A stretch of DNA of 14,615 nucleotides from JBDKGV01 sp039798005 (GTDB taxonomy: Bacteria; Fibrobacterota; Fibrobacteria; UBA5070): positions 1 through 14,615 of the forward strand of contig JBDKGV010000078.1 of NCBI GenBank assembly GCA_039798005.1, in the 5' to 3' direction. Under the pieces are notes generated by a model. The model did no database searches, was not told where the DNA came from, and saw only the letters and a list, made by a program, of their open reading frames with translations. This document shows positions 1 to 7,852 of the stretch, piece by piece. Each line of letters starts with the position of its first letter. Positions within the stretch are counted from its first letter, which is position 1. Made by a program: the position numbers and the translations under genes.

Positions 1-210
1 GTGCAAGTACGTTGGATCGACGCCGATGCCTTGGGCGGATCCTGCACGGACATGCTGCTGTGCGAGATGGACGATCTGTGGGCCTATCACAAGTTGATGG
101 AGGAGTTGCGCGATACGGAGCTGTTTCATGTTCCCTATTTCAGGATCGTCGAGGTGCACTTGGGATTGGAAAACCCCTACGAGGCTTACGAACGCGAACT
201 GCCGGGTTGA
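1..210 (+). CDS. Unrecognised protein, probably 3' end of a gene cut by the window start
   Basis: An open frame runs from the first base to a TGA at 208-210, giving 69 residues. The GTG at position 1 could be a start, but no upstream sequence is visible, so this may be the C-terminal part of a longer protein. The product is acidic, with an Asp/Glu-rich stretch (CEMDDLWAYHKLMEEL) that should form an amphipathic helix, followed by a hydrophobic/aromatic segment (FHVPYFRIVEVHLGLENPYEAY). No catalytic motif, signal peptide or membrane segment is visible, and I do not recognise a family. Its stop codon lies inside the TTGACA that opens the following repeat-rich intergenic region. Confidence 0.5.
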   Translation: MQVRWIDADALGGSCTDMLLCEMDDLWAYHKLMEELRDTELFHVPYFRIVEVHLGLENPYEAYERELPG

Positions 211-254
211 CAATTCCTGACAATGTCGAGCGATTGGCATTGTATTGTGCAATC
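204..254. promoter_or_regulatory. Cluster of short direct and inverted repeats in the 211-340 intergenic region
   Basis: The 130-bp gap before the next gene is more AT-rich at its left end than the coding DNA. TGACAAT occurs twice exactly 10 bp apart (208-214 and 218-224). Two ATTGT words follow back to back (239-243 and 244-248), and ACAATG (220-225) pairs with CATTGT (238-243). CGATTG (231-236) and GCAATC (249-254) form a looser inverted pair. The arrangement resembles a protein-binding site or a leader hairpin for the gene starting at 341. TTGACA at 207-212 matches a -35 consensus, but no good -10 sits 16-18 bp downstream. The rest of the gap, 255-326, shows nothing I can interpret. Confidence 0.3.
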
Positions 255-340
255 CGGATCTGAAATTCCTTCAATGCGGATGGCTGGCCCGTTCCTTGCG
301 TAATGGTCATGCAAGACCTCACCTTCGAAAGGCGCCATCC

Positions 341-778
341 ATGAATTTTGTCGAGCACGAAACCCTCAGCGGACATCTCGAATTCCTCAAGGAAGGCGAC
401 TCCTACCTGAAGACGGTGAAGAATTCCGGGAAGCGCCCTGAGGTCTTCACTCCGGAGATCGTCTTCAACATGCTTGGGATGGCCATCGAGAAATTGATGA
501 TGGCCACGCTGACCTATTGTGGCTGCCTCCCGGAAAATCACACCTTCCACGACTTGGCCGATGCCTGGCGTGCCGCCGTCGGGGACATGGCCCCGGAGCG
601 CAAACGCCTGCTCGAATCGCTCGATTCCCACAACAACCTGTGCTCGCTCGACGCCTTCCATCAGCGCATTCCAACGCCCGAGGTGATGGCGGAATTCGTC
701 GGTTTGGCCGAAGACCTGCAGCGGGAGGCGCATGCCAGAATCCTCGTGCCGCACGTGATCGGTCTCCCGAAGGACTGA
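341..778 (+). CDS. Hypothetical 145-aa protein, weak HEPN-like resemblance
   Basis: I chose the ATG at 341 because GAAAGG lies 8 bp upstream (327-332). The frame is open further upstream to 245, but that part is unlike the rest and has no ribosome site. The product is predicted mostly helical and soluble, with no signal peptide. Residues 38-60 (PEIVFNMLGMAIEKLMMATL) followed by NHTFHDLADAW resemble the first two helices of HEPN-type proteins. A late R-x4-H sequence lies at R133-H138 (RILVPH), the spacing seen in HEPN ribonucleases, but the proline inside it argues against a normal active site. No toxin or antitoxin partner lies beside it; the neighbours are a partial unknown and an exported protein. 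The family call is an inference, and this may simply be a conserved unknown. Confidence 0.7.
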   Translation: MNFVEHETLSGHLEFLKEGDSYLKTVKNSGKRPEVFTPEIVFNMLGMAIEKLMMATLTYCGCLPENHTFHDLADAWRAAVGDMAPERKRLLESLDSHNNLCSLDAFHQRIPTPEVMAEFVGLAEDLQREAHARILVPHVIGLPKD

Positions 779-792
779 CGCGGACAGCGGGA

Positions 793-816
793 CCAAGGCT
801 GGCGCCGATGCCTTGG
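793..816. terminator. Perfect 7-bp hairpin downstream of the 145-aa gene, possible terminator
   Basis: CCAAGGC (793-799) and GCCTTGG (810-816) are exact inverted repeats around a 10-nt loop, 14 bp after the stop codon at 778. There is no clean T-run after it on the plus strand (GTGCTTCCGATGTAGCTTT follows), so rho-independent activity is uncertain. The arms are two inverted copies of the hexamer CCTTGG that is strongly over-represented throughout the window. Confidence 0.35.
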
Positions 817-843
817 GTGCTTCCGATGTAGCTTTGGCGTCCA

Positions 844-2001
844 ATGTCCAACTTCCGCAAAGTGCTTGCCTTGGCGCTCTTGGGATGGCTCGCGCAGCCA
901 TCGGGAAAAGAAAGCCTGGCCTGCCTCAAGCGACGCTGGCCAGGAGGGGAAGGTGAGATTCTTTCCCGCTGTCCTGGCATGCAATGTCTCGCGGCCATCA
1001 TGGGAAACTCCTCCTTGCGGTGCGCACTCGAAAAGGACAGTTGCGTGGTTCGAGGGTCCGAAGGACTGTATGCATGGGCGTGCACCGACCGCCGCAATGG
1101 CGTCGACTCGCTGGTGGACCTCGCCCTTCCGCTCCAGCGCGTCATCGGCGATCGCCTGCGCTCTGAAGACAGCGCAGTGGCCAGGAAAGATGCTCAGTAC
1201 CGGACCTGTGGCGATCTGGGCCAGGACACGATCTATGCGTATGAGCAGGTCTGGGCCAGTGGCCGAGTGGAGCGGGTGCGTCTGTCCAAGAGCCACTTCC
1301 GTTTCATCGAGCCTCCGGGAGCCGCTCATCCGGGGTGGGTCTTTTATCGCAACGACTTGGACACCGGTTACCTGGACAGTCCTTCGGCGGTCTTCATCCT
1401 GCAGGAGGAGGAATTCTTCGCGTCCTGGAGCAATCCGGGGTGGCCTGACAAGGACGATACCTTGCCTCGCCGATCGAATACGGGGGTGCCACTCACGGTG
1501 TTGCGGGAGATCTCCCAACTTGCTTCAATAAGCAAGCAGGAAGCCGCCAGGCGCAAGGCGGTGTTCCGCAAGGACTCCTTGGAAACCCATTGTCCGGGGG
1601 CCGTCGAGATCGCGGCGGGAAGACTCAACGCGCCTTTGACTCTGAATTCCATGCGGACGGAACTGCTCAAGTCCCTGAAGGGAAGGGAATCCGGCGATAC
1701 GATGCGATGGATCCTTCCCAACCGGGAGAACATCCTCTTTTCCGTCCGAGGCAAAGGGGCTTGGATCGAGTATCAGGGGAAGCGGCTCAAGAACGGGGAA
1801 TATCCAGGTCCGGCTTGGCGCGTGAAGTTCGCGTTCGACAAGCGCCGTGCTCCCCTTTGCTACAACAGACTCGGTCCAATGGAACTGGTGGTCCTGCCGA
1901 AGGCGCGCACCTTGACGCTGGTCGGCAAGGATATTTTTGGGTTCGTCGATTCCGTGGCGCTGGAGCTGCTCGGAACGAAGACGCTCAAGCAGTCCCCCTG
2001 A
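844..2001 (+). CDS. Exported cysteine-rich protein of unknown function
   Basis: The product is 385 aa. The N-terminus is typical of a secretion signal: basic residues (MSNFRK), a hydrophobic core (VLALALLGWLA, residues 7-17), then polar residues. There is no other membrane segment, so the mature protein should be periplasmic or surface-exposed. Six cysteines fall in the first 80 residues (27, 43, 48, 60, 67, 80), with others near 124, 259 and 346, suggesting disulfide bonds. The middle is rich in aromatic and charged residues (PSAVFILQEEEFFASWSNPGW). I recognise no domain or catalytic motif. The ATG at 844 is chosen because it provides the signal peptide; no clear Shine-Dalgarno sequence precedes it. 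The gene converges on hrpB with only 19 bp between the stops and no obvious terminator there. Confidence 0.75.
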   Translation: MSNFRKVLALALLGWLAQPSGKESLACLKRRWPGGEGEILSRCPGMQCLAAIMGNSSLRCALEKDSCVVRGSEGLYAWACTDRRNGVDSLVDLALPLQRVIGDRLRSEDSAVARKDAQYRTCGDLGQDTIYAYEQVWASGRVERVRLSKSHFRFIEPPGAAHPGWVFYRNDLDTGYLDSPSAVFILQEEEFFASWSNPGWPDKDDTLPRRSNTGVPLTVLREISQLASISKQEAARRKAVFRKDSLETHCPGAVEIAAGRLNAPLTLNSMRTELLKSLKGRESGDTMRWILPNRENILFSVRGKGAWIEYQGKRLKNGEYPGPAWRVKFAFDKRRAPLCYNRLGPMELVVLPKARTLTLVGKDIFGFVDSVALELLGTKTLKQSP

Positions 2002-2020
2002 TCGGCCGGTTCAAGCCAGG

Positions 2021-4372
2021 TCAAGGCCAGGGGTGGCGCGGGTAGCGGCGCGCGAGGTCCTTGCGGATCTCCGGGTAGGATCCGGTCCAGAAGCCGTCGA
2101 GGTCGGCGGTGCGTTGCACGGGGCGCTGGTTGGGAGCAAGGATTTCCCACAGCAGGCTCAGACGGCCTTTGGCGATCTGGACTTGGGCGGACCGCACGCC
2201 GATGAGATCGGAGATGCGGGCCTGGACAAGGGGAAGTCCGTCATCGCGGTATTCGATCCGGGCGCGCTTGCCGTTGGGCAGGTTCAGGCGCACGGGAAAG
2301 TGATTGTCGATGAATCCGCAATGCGAGCCTCCGACCGCCTCACGCAAAAGCGGCAGGACAGCGCGTCCTTCGACCCCGGCGGCGGCCAAGCAGCCTTCGC
2401 ACAGTCCCGCTCGAACGAGGTCCAGATCCTCGCCTTCAAGCGTGGTGATTCCCATTTCGGGAAATGCCTTGGCGGCCAGGCGTACTCGGCGAGTCCATTC
2501 GATCTCCTCCTCGCCGAAGGCCCAGCGGATCTCGCCCGATTCCACCTTGCTTGCCAGCAGGGCTTCGGCCTGGTTGCGATCCAGGCGATCGTCCGAGATC
2601 GGGCGACTGGACAGTTCCTGCCCGAACAGGGAGAAGACCTCGCGCCCGACGACGCGGCGCGCGCGGGGATCCCAATCCACCAGGTTCTCGATCCGGGCAT
2701 GTTCCGGAAAGACGTCGAGGATCCATCCTTCCTCGATGGGGTGGCTCTTGCGCAGCCGCAGTTGGGCTCCCCGGTCGCGGGAGGCGGTCTCCTGCACCTC
2801 CAGGGCGAGCAGGAGCGGCGCTCCTTCCTGCAAGTTGTCGAGCATGGCGGTACGCCCGTCGGAAAGACGCCAGCGCCCGTTGCCGATGCCTTGGGCGATG
2901 CGATCGGAGTGGGCGGGAAGCAGCAACCGACCCAGTGGAGGGCGCCCTTGGCTGCGCCCCTTGCCCAGGGCGTCCCGCAATCGCTGATGCAGGCGGCGGG
3001 CATCGTCCGGACCCTGGCTTTCGTGCTGGGCGGCCCAGTCCAGGGCGGACTCCATCCCTCCGATCTCCAAGGCTTCAAGGAGCACCCGGGCGCAGCGCGG
3101 CGAGACCGGGAGGGTTGACAGATCTTGTCCAATGCGATTGAGGCGCCCGGCCGAATCCAACGCGCCCAACCGGACCAGAAGCTGGTGTGCGGCCTCGACC
3201 GCATCCGGTCGCGGGGCCGTGGGCCATCGTAGGGATTCGGGGCGGATCCCGAGGCCCAGGATCTGGAGCCAAAGGCCTGAGAGTTCGATGCGCTCGACCT
3301 CGGGCGGGTCCTCCAAGGGAGGCACGTCGTTCCGGTCCCAGAGGCACACGCAGGTGCCGGCCGCCACGCGTCCGGCGCGTCCGGCGCGCTGCTGGCACGA
3401 GCGATGGCTTGCCCGCACGGTCCAGAGCGTATTGATCTCCCGCAACGGATCGAAGCGGGCGCGCCGCACCCAGCCCGAGTCGATGACATGGCGCACCCCG
3501 GGGATGGTCAGTGAGGTCTCCGCCACGTTGGTGGAAAGGATCACCTTCACCTTGCCGTGCGCCGCCGGGCGCAGCACCTCGTCCTGCTGGGCGGGATCGA
3601 GCTCGCCGTGCAGGCTGCAAAGCTCGACGCCCGTGGTCAGACCGCTGCGCGAGAACATGTCCTGGCATGCCGTGGTGGCGCGTCGGATCTCGTCCTGGCC
3701 GGGCAGGAACACCAGTACGTCGCCGGCCGGGTTTGACAAGATCTGTCGCAAGGCCCGCGCGACCTGCTGACCGGTCGCCTCGCCGGCCGACGGGGCCTGA
3801 TGCGTGATCTCGATGGGAAACGTGCGCCCATCCGACACGAGGCTGCAGGCCGGGACACCGGCCCGCCGGATCCATCCTTCGAGTTCGGCCGTGTCGATGG
3901 TCGCCGACAGGATCCAGATCCCGAGGTCGGGACGAGGTCCGCAAGCCAAGGCCAGGGCCAAGGCCGCGAAAGCATCGCAGTCGGCACCGCGTTCATGGAA
4001 TTCGTCAAGGCACACCGCCGCCACGCCTTGGAGCGTCGGATTGGAGGCGAGCATCCTCAGGGCGGTTCCGGGCGTGAGGAAGATCAGGCGGGTCGCCGGA
4101 CCCACTTTGGATTCGAAGCGAACCCGATAGCCCACCTCGTCCCCCGGTGCACCCCCCCGTTGCTTGGCGACCCATCCGGCCAAGGAGCGGACAGCCAACC
4201 GGCGAGGTTCCAGGACCCAGATCTCGCCCTTGGGAAGGGCCTCAAGCAGCATCTGCGGGATCTGTGTGGATTTGCCGGAGCCGGTGGGGGATTGGACGAT
4301 CACGGCGCCGGGTTTTCGGCTTGCCGTCAGGATGCGTTCGCGCAGGGCCTCGATGGGCAGGGACCCGGTCAT
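2021..4372 (-). CDS. hrpB: ATP-dependent RNA helicase HrpB (DEAH/RHA family)
   Basis: The product is 783 aa, close to the usual length for HrpB. Superfamily 2 helicase motifs are complete and in order: motif I SPTGSGKST (28-36), motif II DEFH (123-126), motif III SAT (156-158), FLPGQDE (222-228), motif V STNVAETSLTIPGV (280-293) and motif VI QQRAGRAGR (327-335). The C-terminal end carries the HrpB-specific domain with the phrase LAPNQRPVQRTADLDGFW and the closing RKDLARRYPRHPWP, which separates it from HrpA. HrpB proteins are cytoplasmic NTP-dependent RNA helicases whose precise bacterial substrates are poorly defined. The ATG at 4370-4372 overlaps the stop of the 63-aa gene by 4 nt (ATGA), so this is the last gene of the five-gene kinase-ptsP operon. 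Its end faces the exported protein gene on the plus strand. Confidence 0.96.
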   Translation of the reverse strand: MTGSLPIEALRERILTASRKPGAVIVQSPTGSGKSTQIPQMLLEALPKGEIWVLEPRRLAVRSLAGWVAKQRGGAPGDEVGYRVRFESKVGPATRLIFLTPGTALRMLASNPTLQGVAAVCLDEFHERGADCDAFAALALALACGPRPDLGIWILSATIDTAELEGWIRRAGVPACSLVSDGRTFPIEITHQAPSAGEATGQQVARALRQILSNPAGDVLVFLPGQDEIRRATTACQDMFSRSGLTTGVELCSLHGELDPAQQDEVLRPAAHGKVKVILSTNVAETSLTIPGVRHVIDSGWVRRARFDPLREINTLWTVRASHRSCQQRAGRAGRVAAGTCVCLWDRNDVPPLEDPPEVERIELSGLWLQILGLGIRPESLRWPTAPRPDAVEAAHQLLVRLGALDSAGRLNRIGQDLSTLPVSPRCARVLLEALEIGGMESALDWAAQHESQGPDDARRLHQRLRDALGKGRSQGRPPLGRLLLPAHSDRIAQGIGNGRWRLSDGRTAMLDNLQEGAPLLLALEVQETASRDRGAQLRLRKSHPIEEGWILDVFPEHARIENLVDWDPRARRVVGREVFSLFGQELSSRPISDDRLDRNQAEALLASKVESGEIRWAFGEEEIEWTRRVRLAAKAFPEMGITTLEGEDLDLVRAGLCEGCLAAAGVEGRAVLPLLREAVGGSHCGFIDNHFPVRLNLPNGKRARIEYRDDGLPLVQARISDLIGVRSAQVQIAKGRLSLLWEILAPNQRPVQRTADLDGFWTGSYPEIRKDLARRYPRHPWP

Positions 4373-4560
4373 GGGGAGGGCAGATCCAGATCGCGTTCAA
4401 AGAACAGGACCACCGTCTCGAAGAGCTCATCCACATGGGATCCGAGGTAGCCCCATCCTTGGTCATGCATGCGGGCGGCCTCCTGTTCCAGCAGGTCGAT
4501 GGTCTGGGCCTCGCTCCAGCGGGGATTGAGCCGGACCGTCCGTTCCGTCCTCTCCTTCAT
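4369..4560 (-). CDS. Small 63-aa conserved-looking protein, function unknown
   Basis: This short gene is supported mainly by context. Its ATG (4558-4560) overlaps the radical SAM stop by 4 nt, and its own TGA (4369-4371) overlaps the hrpB ATG by 4 nt, so it fills the gap exactly. The protein has a basic start (MKERTERTVRLNP), a helix (WSEAQTIDLLEQEAARMHDQ), a GWGYLGSH turn, and a final strand-like segment (FETVVLFFERDLDL). A helix, then a Gly-Trp turn, then a strand ending in an arginine recalls small DUF4177-type proteins, but that is a guess from the pattern alone. There is no signal peptide, cysteine or catalytic motif. GCGAGG lies just upstream as a possible ribosome site. Confidence 0.75.
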   Translation of the reverse strand: MKERTERTVRLNPRWSEAQTIDLLEQEAARMHDQGWGYLGSHVDELFETVVLFFERDLDLPSP

Positions 4561-5507
4561 GCGCGCCTCGCCAGCGCCGATCCTTGCCTCGTGCCGCGAC
4601 GGCGCAATTCCGTCTCGATGGCGTTGAGCACCTTCCACTTCCACTGGCACCACAGCGGCGTGAGCAGCACGTCGAGGGAGGCCGTGCCGGTGAGCCGGTG
4701 GATGACCGTTTCGGGCGGAGTCGATTCCAGGAGATCGGCCACGGAGTTCACATAAGTCTCCATGTCGATGGGTACGTATTCGCCGCGCTTCCACTGGTTG
4801 GCAAGCAAGCTTCCCTTCACGACATGCAAGGGGTGGAATTTCAATCCATCGGTGCCGGCGGCCAGTACCTGCCTCAAGGTCTCGTGCCAATGGGTCGGGT
4901 CTTCGCCTGGCAGCCCCAGGATCAAATGCGTGCAGAGGCGAAGCCCCAGGGCGCGGGCGCGGAAGGCGGCCTCGAAGTATTCGCCCGCGGTGTGTCCGCG
5001 ATTGACCCGTTCCAAGGTCTGGTCGAAGGCGGATTGGAGACCCAGTTCCAGCCAGATCTCCTTGCCTTGGGATTGGTAGCTGGCCAAGAGCTCAAGCACT
5101 CCGGGAGCCAGGCAATCCGGGCGGGTTCCCACGGAAAGACCGATCACATCAGGGTCCGCCAAGGCCTCGTCGTACAGGGCCTTGAGCCGTTCCAGCGAAT
5201 CGTAGGTGTTGCTGTAGGCTTGAAAATAGGCAAGGAACCGGGTTGCTCCGGTGCGACGCCGGATGACCGCCTTGCCTTGAGCCAATTGGGTCGTGACGCT
5301 TGCCTTCAGCCCTTCATTGGGAGAGAACGACTCGTTGTTGCAAAACGTGCATCCGCCGCGTCCCCGCAAGCCGTCGCGGTTGGGACAGGTGAATCCGGCG
5401 TCGATGGCGACCTTGTGGACGCGCACGCCCAGGCGCCGATGGAGATCGGAGCCCAAGGTGTGGACCACGGTGGCCAAGGTCCGGTTGGCCAAGACGGATT
5501 CTGTCAA
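4557..5507 (-). CDS. Radical SAM protein, TIGR01212/YhcC-like, with probable TTG start
   Basis: This is a radical SAM enzyme of the YhcC/YtqA (TIGR01212) type with an Elp3-like core. It binds a 4Fe-4S cluster and S-adenosylmethionine; the family's substrate is not settled. The cluster cysteines are C41, C53 and C56 in FTCPNRDG...GGCTFC, a spaced arrangement characteristic of this group. Later blocks fit the family: RFLAYFQAYSNTY, IGLSVGTRPDCL, WLELGLQSAFDQTLERVNRGH, CTHLILGLPGE and KFHPLHVVKGS. The frame stays open far upstream, but that part lies antisense-like over ptsP and has no family similarity. I place the start at the TTG at 5505-5507, which overlaps the ptsP stop as TTGA and gives 316 aa, close to the family's roughly 300-310. 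It is followed by the 63-aa gene through an ATGA overlap. Confidence 0.92.
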   Translation of the reverse strand: MTESVLANRTLATVVHTLGSDLHRRLGVRVHKVAIDAGFTCPNRDGLRGRGGCTFCNNESFSPNEGLKASVTTQLAQGKAVIRRRTGATRFLAYFQAYSNTYDSLERLKALYDEALADPDVIGLSVGTRPDCLAPGVLELLASYQSQGKEIWLELGLQSAFDQTLERVNRGHTAGEYFEAAFRARALGLRLCTHLILGLPGEDPTHWHETLRQVLAAGTDGLKFHPLHVVKGSLLANQWKRGEYVPIDMETYVNSVADLLESTPPETVIHRLTGTASLDVLLTPLWCQWKWKVLNAIETELRRRGTRQGSALARRA

Positions 5508-7852
5508 TTCTGGAGGACACCCTCGAAGAGGCGTTCGTGGTTGTTCGGAAGTCTCAGCACGTTGTGGAGGTACCGCTTGATCTCGGCTGCGGTCCCGAAC
5601 TTGCGCACGGCACCGGCGATCTCCCTGAGCTCCTCGAGGTTGTAGTCCCGCAGCAGCGCCTTGGTGCGCTCGACGTAGCGCGAGTCCATCGACAGGGTGT
5701 CGGTCTGGAGGCCAGCCAGGTAAAGAGCGCAGGCGGGATCGGCGGCCATCTCGCCGCAGACGGACAAGGGGACCCCGGCCCGGATCGATTCCCAAGCGAT
5801 CCTTGAAAGCATCGAGTAGATGGCCGGATGGTACTTGCTGGCAAGCTCCGTGACGCGACGGTTGCCGCGATCGGCCGCCACGGTGAATTGCAGCAGGTCG
5901 TTGGTGCCCACGGAAAGGAACTGCACGGTCTTGACCAGGTGGGAGATGATCTCCACGGCCGCCGGGACTTCGATCATGGCTCCGATGGGGATGTTTTCCG
6001 CAAACGGCACGCCGCTGGCGCGCAGCTCCGCGCGGGCGAGATCCACCTGACGAAGCGCTTCGCGCATTTCCTCCACGGAGGAGATCATGGGGAAGAGGAT
6101 CTTGCCCTTGCCTCGGCGTGCGTGGCAGGCCCGAAGGAGGGCGCGCAACTGGGTCCGGAACACCTCGGGGTGGGCGAGGGAAAGTCGGATCGATCGCAGT
6201 CCCATGAAGGGATTGTCCTCGTGCTCCACATTGCCCATGAAGGCCGCGGCCTTGTCACCACCCAGATCCAAGGTGCGGAAGGTGATCGGGCGATCGGGAA
6301 ACTCCTCGAAAGCCCGCTGGTAGACGCGAAGCTGCGTGGCTTCGGTCGGTGAGTTGCGATGGACGAGGTAGGTGAACTCGGTGCGGTAGAGCCCGACGCC
6401 GTCGGCACCGCGTTTGGCGGCCAAGGGCAGTTCTCTCAGCAGGCCCACATTGGCCATCACCTTGATTTCCTCGCCCGAGGAGAGCTTGCACGGACCGAGC
6501 AGTTCGCGGTCGGCGCCGACTTCCACCACGGCATCGCGCAAGGTCTGGTCGAAGGCGATCTTCACCGCATGGGTGGGCTCGACGTAGATGTTGCCGACCA
6601 CGGCATCCAGCAGCAGGGAGGCGCCTTCGGGAATGGCCTGCAAGGCAGGGCCGACTCCGGTGATGGTCGGCAGGTTGAGCGCACGCGCAAGCAGGCTCAC
6701 ATGGCTTGTGGTGCCGCCTTCCGACGTGACCAAGGCGCTGACTTTGCGCGAGGCGAGGTCGATGAGCTTGGCGGGCGAGAGCTGTTCCGCAAGGGCGATG
6801 CTGCCGGCGAGGTCGTCTTCGGTGCTTTCGCCCCCCAGGATGGCGTCCACGAGGATGACGCCGACGCCTTGGAAGTCCTCGGCACGCTCGCGCAGATACT
6901 CGCTGGTGGCCTGGAGCATGGTGCTGACGAGGGTCTCGACAGCGTCGTACACGGCCAAGTGGGCGGGCAAGCGGTTGCGGATGCGGGTGCGAATCTCGCC
7001 TTGGAACAGGGGGTCGTGCAACAGCAGGGCTTGGGCACCGAAGATGTAGGACAGTTCCTGTCCGACGAGCTCCACGGCGGCGGCCTCGGTGCGGCGGAAA
7101 TCCTTGAGGCACTCCTCGAGGGCCTTGTGAAACACCTCCTCCTGGTCGCCGGGGGGAGGCGGAATCTGCTCCAGATCGAGGCGGGTGCGAATCCGTCCGA
7201 TGTGACGCGCCTTGCCCACGGCAAGACCGGGAGAGGCGGGGAAGCCGCGCAGGAGCGACATCTCGGTCGGGATGACACGGGTCTCGTCCTCGGGCATGGC
7301 CGCGAGCTTTTCCAAACGGCCCATCGCATTGGGTGCCCGGCTTTCCAGGATCTCCAGCAGCCGAGCGCTCTCCACGATGCCGGCAAGCTGTGAGGCCAGC
7401 GTCATCAGGAGAAGTTCATCCTCGGTCGGGGACGGTTCGGCCAACCGTGACCGAACCACCAAAACGCCGTTGCAGCGGCCGCGAAGGACCAGGGGAACGC
7501 CCAGGTACGAAACCATTCCGGGCTCGTCCAGCTCCGGGAAGTGCTTGTACGAGGAGTGTGCGGGGCCGTCACCGACGTTGATCGGCTCCATGGTCTGGGC
7601 CACGGCACCCGTCAACCCTTCGCCCAACTCCAGCCCGATCTCCGAATGCCGGTAGCGGGTCGATGTGGTCGAGAGAAGGATGAGCCTTCCCTTGTCGGGA
7701 TCGTGGATGTAGAGGTTGCAGATCGGGATCGAGAGATGATCGGCAACCAATCGCACCACGCGATCGCCGATCGCGGGCAAGCCTTTGGCCTCGGACAGAA
7801 TCCGGGCGAATCCGCCCAGAAGGCGAAGGTGCCTGCCCAGCGAGTCGCTCAT
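5504..7852 (-). CDS. ptsP: PtsP-like phosphoenolpyruvate-protein phosphotransferase (GAF + enzyme I, EI-Ntr)
   Basis: The protein is 782 aa from the ATG at 7850-7852, which overlaps the kinase stop as ATGA. An N-terminal GAF sensor domain (about 15-170; CNLYIHD, YLGVPLVLRG) is joined to a full enzyme I module. The phospho-histidine is H384 in EGGTTSHVSLLARALNLPTI. The PEP-binding domain shows GVGLYRTEF (485-493), FRTLDLGGDKAA, NPFMGLRSIRL, GAMIEVPAA, SVGTNDLLQFTVAADRGN (647-664) and the C699 region SVCGEMAADP. This matches EI-Ntr, which autophosphorylates from PEP and passes phosphate to the HPr-like protein NPr; the GAF domain senses nitrogen status in studied proteobacteria. No NPr or EIIA-Ntr gene lies in the window. 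An upstream extension of 8 codons is possible but lacks the overlap logic. Confidence 0.95.
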   Translation of the reverse strand: MSDSLGRHLRLLGGFARILSEAKGLPAIGDRVVRLVADHLSIPICNLYIHDPDKGRLILLSTTSTRYRHSEIGLELGEGLTGAVAQTMEPINVGDGPAHSSYKHFPELDEPGMVSYLGVPLVLRGRCNGVLVVRSRLAEPSPTEDELLLMTLASQLAGIVESARLLEILESRAPNAMGRLEKLAAMPEDETRVIPTEMSLLRGFPASPGLAVGKARHIGRIRTRLDLEQIPPPPGDQEEVFHKALEECLKDFRRTEAAAVELVGQELSYIFGAQALLLHDPLFQGEIRTRIRNRLPAHLAVYDAVETLVSTMLQATSEYLRERAEDFQGVGVILVDAILGGESTEDDLAGSIALAEQLSPAKLIDLASRKVSALVTSEGGTTSHVSLLARALNLPTITGVGPALQAIPEGASLLLDAVVGNIYVEPTHAVKIAFDQTLRDAVVEVGADRELLGPCKLSSGEEIKVMANVGLLRELPLAAKRGADGVGLYRTEFTYLVHRNSPTEATQLRVYQRAFEEFPDRPITFRTLDLGGDKAAAFMGNVEHEDNPFMGLRSIRLSLAHPEVFRTQLRALLRACHARRGKGKILFPMISSVEEMREALRQVDLARAELRASGVPFAENIPIGAMIEVPAAVEIISHLVKTVQFLSVGTNDLLQFTVAADRGNRRVTELASKYHPAIYSMLSRIAWESIRAGVPLSVCGEMAADPACALYLAGLQTDTLSMDSRYVERTKALLRDYNLEELREIAGAVRKFGTAAEIKRYLHNVLRLPNNHERLFEGVLQN

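Noticed and set aside
1995..2033. CCCCTG/CAGGGG inverted repeat between the converging exported-protein and hrpB genes as a bidirectional terminator
   Set aside because: The arms are only 6 bp, the loop is 27 nt and there is no T-run, so it is not convincing.
1937..3118. Long plus-strand open frame (393 codons) opposite hrpB
   Set aside because: It is a high-GC shadow: the minus strand has complete helicase motifs across the same DNA, and the plus frame has low-complexity composition.
5508..5795. N-terminal extension of the radical SAM protein
   Set aside because: It is an Arg/Pro-rich shadow of the end of ptsP with no similarity to the family.
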